From Gemmatimonadota bacterium (GTDB lineage: Bacteria > Latescibacterota > UBA2968 > UBA8231): DNA of 8,832 nucleotides. Each line of letters begins with the position of its first letter. Position 1 is the first letter of the stretch. A program made the translations under genes and the position numbers. Shown here piece after piece: positions 5,983 to 8,832 of this stretch. Where the stretch lies: positions 1 through 8,832 of the forward strand of contig JAPOZF010000554.1 in NCBI GenBank assembly GCA_026706165.1, in the 5' to 3' direction. The notes under the pieces were generated by a model. It had not been told where the DNA came from and ran no database searches. It saw only the letters and a program-made list of their open reading frames with translations.

Positions 5983-8751
5983 CTAGAACAACCCGGAATA
6001 CTTGATCGTCATGATGTAGTCCTGCGTCCCCATTCGCTTTGCCCTGGGCCGTGAATCGTAGATATCCCATCCGAACCCGAAGAGGAGCCGGTCCTTGTAG
6101 GCCGACAGGGCGATTCCGAGGGTGACGGCAATGGCGTTGTCCGTCGAAAGCGCCTCCAGCACGTTCCCGATGGCGGTCAGGTGGATTCCGGACAGCGACG
6201 CGTTGTCCGGGTTGTGCCAGCCCGCGAAGGCGATTCCAGGCAGGCCGATCAGTCTTTCGGTCTCTCCCTCCACCTTGCTGCCGTCGGCGCCGGTGTAGTC
6301 GCGGCCCGGGCGGATCGTCAGGAAGGAGACGAGGGGTTTCGCTTCGAACTCCCACTTCCAGCCCCCCACCTCGAAAACCTGCGATATCGCCTGCGGAGCG
6401 CCCCCTGGATGGCTGCGCGTCGTGATCTTGAGACGGACCCGCTTCATTCCCGCTTCCTCCAGGCGCAGGTTGAGGGCGTCGACAGGCACGAGACCCTGGT
6501 CCTCGTCGTAGATGTTGACCTCGAGACGTTTCGAGGGGCCAACGGGGCCGTACCCCTCGTCCAGCTCGACCCATTCCACCTCCATCTGCCTGCCGGCGAG
6601 GGCGGCCTTCAGCGAGTCCGGTACTGCGAAAGCCAGATCGATGCGGGTGCCTTCGACGACGGCGAGCGGGGTACTGGTCCAGGGTACGGAAAGGGACCGC
6701 GCCCGCGAACCCCTCGAGGCCGTCACCGCGGACACCTGGGTCAGGTCGATCGCAGGCAGCGCTCCATGGCCCTTCAGCGGGACCGGCTGGGCCTTGTCGC
6801 GCACGTCGTTGCTCACCAGCAGGATCTGCGCGAATCGATCGCCGAGTGATCCGGGAGAGAACGAAACCTGCAGCCTGGTCGACTCCCCGGGCTGCAGCGA
6901 GAAAGAGGCAGGTTTCAGGAAGGCCTCGCGGCTCAGGGTGCTGGCGGCGACCCGCAGGGCGGTGTCGCCGATATTGGTGGCGACCAGGGTTCGCGTCCCG
7001 GTCTCCCCCACGACGACGTAGCCGAAGTCGATGGGCCCGGAGGGGTGCAATTCGATCTCCGCGGCGATGCCGGTACCGGTGAGGAGGATGTCGAAAGCCT
7101 CGCTCCCCTCCTCCCAGTACCCCTCGAGGCGCAAGGTGCCGCTGCGCGGTCCCCGAAGCGTCGGCGTGAAGGTGACCTTGACGGGCAGCGACCGCAGGCT
7201 GTTGGCGGGCAGTCCGTATTCGCCGTCGGCCGACACTTGTGTGTACACCGTGAAATCGGGGCTCGTCGACAGCACCCGGGTAACGGTGAAATCGGCGTTG
7301 CCTGTATTGGTCAGGTCGATGACGGCATTGCCGGCCTCTCCCACCGGGACGCGTCCGAACTCGGCCGTGCTCGGGCTCAGCTCCAGGTAGCTCCCCGTCC
7401 CGGTCAGCGGCAGCACGGTCGGCCCTTTTTCGGTTCCGATCTGGAGCACGCCCTCGCGAATGCCCGTCGCCTGCGGGCTGAAGCTGAGGCCGACGCCGGC
7501 GCTTGCGCCAGGCTGCAGCAGGTACGAGCTGCTCTCGACCCGGAACTCCTCTCCCTCCCCCTTCACCTCCGCGGCGACCGCGAAGGCGCTGCCTCCCCGG
7601 TTCCAGATCAGCAGGGGGTGTCTCGAGGTCTTGCCGACGGCGACCCGGCCCATATCCACCGCCTTCTCCCCCACCACGACGATTTCCGGGGGACTGACGA
7701 AGGCGGTGCCCTTCAGTGGGAGCGAAATCCGGGGGCGCTCCGGGTCGCTGGTGGCCAGGGAGAGGGTGCCCGTCGATACCCCCGGAAAGGCGGGGTGATA
7801 GACGACCTCGATACCGCCTCGTCCATCCGGTTCCAGGTTCAGCGTATCCACGCCGGAAGAAACAGAAAAGCTTTCTCCCGACAGCTCCAGGCGCCAGACC
7901 TCGAGGGGGGCGCGGCCATTGTTGAGGACCGTGACTGTGCCGCTGCCCCTCCGGCCGGCCTCGAGGAGGCCGAAATCCAGGCCGACTTCCGGCAGCGGGG
8001 AGACCGCCGCTGCCGCGGCCAACCCCACTCCGCTAACTGCCACCTCCACCCTGTCCGGGACCTCCGGGGCTGATACGATGAGGCGATCTACCAGGCGGCC
8101 GTCCGCGGGCGGGGTGAACTCCAGCGTCACCTCTCCGGATGCGCCCGGCTCCAGGAAGAGCCGGTCCGGGAGAAGGATTGCGAACGGCCCGGTGCCGCCG
8201 GCGAGGTAGATACTGTCGATCTGCAGCGGCACGGGGCCGCTGTTGTTCAGCAGAAGTGTGCGCCTCGCCGTTGCGCCTACGGCGACGGAGTCGAACTCGA
8301 TTGCCGGGGGATCCAGAAGCAGTCCGGGGCGCGCCGCGGTCGCAGTGACCGGTACCGTGAGTTTATCCGAAGCGAACAGCTTTTTCACCACGACGGAGAT
8401 CCCGGATCGGTAGGGACCCGGCTTCCCCGCCGTGAAGGCGATCCCGATCTCTCGCTCGCTCCCCTGCTCCAGGGTCAGGGAGTCTACCGGCAGGGAGAGG
8501 GGTTCGTTTGCGGAAAGGCTTACCTCGATGGCCTCATCCGCGTTGTTGACCAGGGTGATCTTCGACTCTACGCGAACTCCGACCGCGACGATCCCGAGGT
8601 CGATGCTCAGGGGTCGGACGGAGACCTGTTCGGCGCCAGCGCCCGCGGCGAGGGCGAGCAATGCCGCGGCGAACCCGGTGCCGCGGAAAAATCCACGCAG
8701 GGGTCGGATCCGGTGCCGCGATGTTTCTGCCCCAGGTCTTGGAACCACCAT
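5983..8751 (-). CDS. Secreted multi-domain protein with six ASH/choice-of-anchor D type domains
   Basis: The 922-residue protein has a long signal peptide (residues 1-40: basic region, hydrophobic core FAAALLALAAGAGA, cleavage before EQVSV). Six tandem Ig-like beta domains of about 100 residues follow, of the ASH/SPD-2/Hydin (choice-of-anchor D) type, at about 41-143, 144-248, 249-353, 354-455, 456-564 and 565-665. Each repeats a pattern of DFG..VG....., then L.N.G..PL.V, then L.PG......F.P, then G.L......P......L.G.G. Residues 666-922 have a different make-up, with alternating strands near the end and a terminal Phe (KYSGLF), which might suit an outer-membrane beta-barrel or surface domain; that is inference. 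Bacterial ASH repeats are usually structural or adhesive, and no enzyme motif is seen. The start is ATG at 8751 with GAGG at 8759-8762. A longer TTG reading from 8805 is rejected because it lies in intron sequence. Confidence 0.85.
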   Translation of the reverse strand: MVVPRPGAETSRHRIRPLRGFFRGTGFAAALLALAAGAGAEQVSVRPLSIDLGIVAVGVRVESKITLVNNADEAIEVSLSANEPLSLPVDSLTLEQGSEREIGIAFTAGKPGPYRSGISVVVKKLFASDKLTVPVTATAARPGLLLDPPAIEFDSVAVGATARRTLLLNNSGPVPLQIDSIYLAGGTGPFAILLPDRLFLEPGASGEVTLEFTPPADGRLVDRLIVSAPEVPDRVEVAVSGVGLAAAAAVSPLPEVGLDFGLLEAGRRGSGTVTVLNNGRAPLEVWRLELSGESFSVSSGVDTLNLEPDGRGGIEVVYHPAFPGVSTGTLSLATSDPERPRISLPLKGTAFVSPPEIVVVGEKAVDMGRVAVGKTSRHPLLIWNRGGSAFAVAAEVKGEGEEFRVESSSYLLQPGASAGVGLSFSPQATGIREGVLQIGTEKGPTVLPLTGTGSYLELSPSTAEFGRVPVGEAGNAVIDLTNTGNADFTVTRVLSTSPDFTVYTQVSADGEYGLPANSLRSLPVKVTFTPTLRGPRSGTLRLEGYWEEGSEAFDILLTGTGIAAEIELHPSGPIDFGYVVVGETGTRTLVATNIGDTALRVAASTLSREAFLKPASFSLQPGESTRLQVSFSPGSLGDRFAQILLVSNDVRDKAQPVPLKGHGALPAIDLTQVSAVTASRGSRARSLSVPWTSTPLAVVEGTRIDLAFAVPDSLKAALAGRQMEVEWVELDEGYGPVGPSKRLEVNIYDEDQGLVPVDALNLRLEEAGMKRVRLKITTRSHPGGAPQAISQVFEVGGWKWEFEAKPLVSFLTIRPGRDYTGADGSKVEGETERLIGLPGIAFAGWHNPDNASLSGIHLTAIGNVLEALSTDNAIAVTLGIALSAYKDRLLFGFGWDIYDSRPRAKRMGTQDYIMTIKYSGLF

Positions 8752-8778
8752 GACTCGGCCTCGCCTGCAGAGCAGCTT
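8752..8778 (-). promoter_or_regulatory. Short 5' exon segment and ribosome binding site of the ASH-protein gene
   Basis: These 27 bases lie between the predicted intron 3' splice site and the ATG at 8751. They contain GAGG (8759-8762) with a 7-base spacer, which decides the start codon. Any promoter must be upstream of, or inside, the intron, outside or at the edge of the window. Confidence 0.6.
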
Positions 8779-8832
8779 GTCGAGTAGAATCGTCCAGTTA
8801 CCCAAACGAAACCCTCACCAGAACCGGACGTG
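8779..8832 (-). mobile_element. 3' end of a group II intron (partial domain V and domain VI)
   Basis: Read on the minus strand from the right edge, CACGTCCGGTTC (8821-8832) matches the 3' half of group II intron domain V (usual form CACGTACGGTTC) at 11 of 12 bases. A domain VI-like hairpin follows: GAG pairs with CTC around a bulged A at 8785 or 8786, then GG with CT (one wobble), a 2x2 TT/TT internal loop, and TCG with CGA, with the loop between. The end CTACTCGAC is the typical intron 3' terminus, with the branch-point A six bases before the last six (A then CTCGAC) and a final AC. The predicted splice site is between 8779 and 8778. The catalytic 5' half of domain V, domains I-IV and any reverse transcriptase/maturase gene lie beyond the window. 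Orientation is the same as the ASH gene, so the intron would be in its leader. Confidence 0.75.

Noticed and set aside
7045..8073. A 342-codon plus-strand frame opposite the ASH repeats
   Set aside because: Composition is that of a GC-rich shadow; the minus-strand reading has six periodic domains and a signal peptide.
8752..8805. Longer start (TTG at 8805) for the ASH-domain protein
   Set aside because: It starts within the predicted domain VI of the group II intron, has no ribosome binding site, and would place 18 extra residues before an already long signal peptide.

Overview
The window is GC-rich and every supported gene lies on the minus strand, so the window reads from right (8832) to left (1). 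The genes point to a Gram-negative, probably rod-shaped bacterium: MreD and a PBP2 start for wall elongation, two apparent lipoproteins acting on or binding peptidoglycan, and a large exported protein of ASH-type repeats. A lineage cannot be fixed from this alone. A Desulfuromonas-like (deltaproteobacterial) group or an FCB-related candidate phylum would both fit.

Layout in transcription order. (a) 8832-8779: the 3' end of a group II intron (3' half of domain V, then domain VI with a bulged branch-point A), cut by the window edge. (b) 8751-5983: a 922-residue secreted protein with six tandem ASH/SPD-2/Hydin-like (choice-of-anchor D type) domains and a C-terminal region of unknown fold. (c) 5982-5666: the only long gap. 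It holds a near-consensus sigma-70 promoter flanked by two GTGCAC palindromes, a possible leaderless 41-codon ORF, a weak hairpin and a second, weaker promoter-like sequence. (d) 5665-1: seven tightly packed genes, very probably one operon: a LytR_C-domain membrane protein, rsfS, mtnA, a double-SPOR lipoprotein, an MltD-like LysM lytic transglycosylase, mreD and the first 78 codons of mrdA (PBP2).

The operon joins a ribosome silencing factor and a methylthioribose-phosphate isomerase to a cell-wall set. The transglycosylase makes the glycan ends that SPOR domains are known to bind, and MreD/PBP2 belong to the elongasome. The usual mreB-mreC pair does not precede mreD here; the SPOR protein and transglycosylase take that place. 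Four junctions are very tight: a GTGA overlap (rsfS/mtnA), a 26-base overlap (mtnA/SPOR), an ATGA overlap (SPOR/mltD) and a 7-base gap (mltD/mreD). These imply translational coupling.

The least expected items are the intron end just upstream of the ASH gene and the twin-palindrome promoter with its possible leaderless small ORF. No transposase, CRISPR array, tRNA or rRNA was seen.
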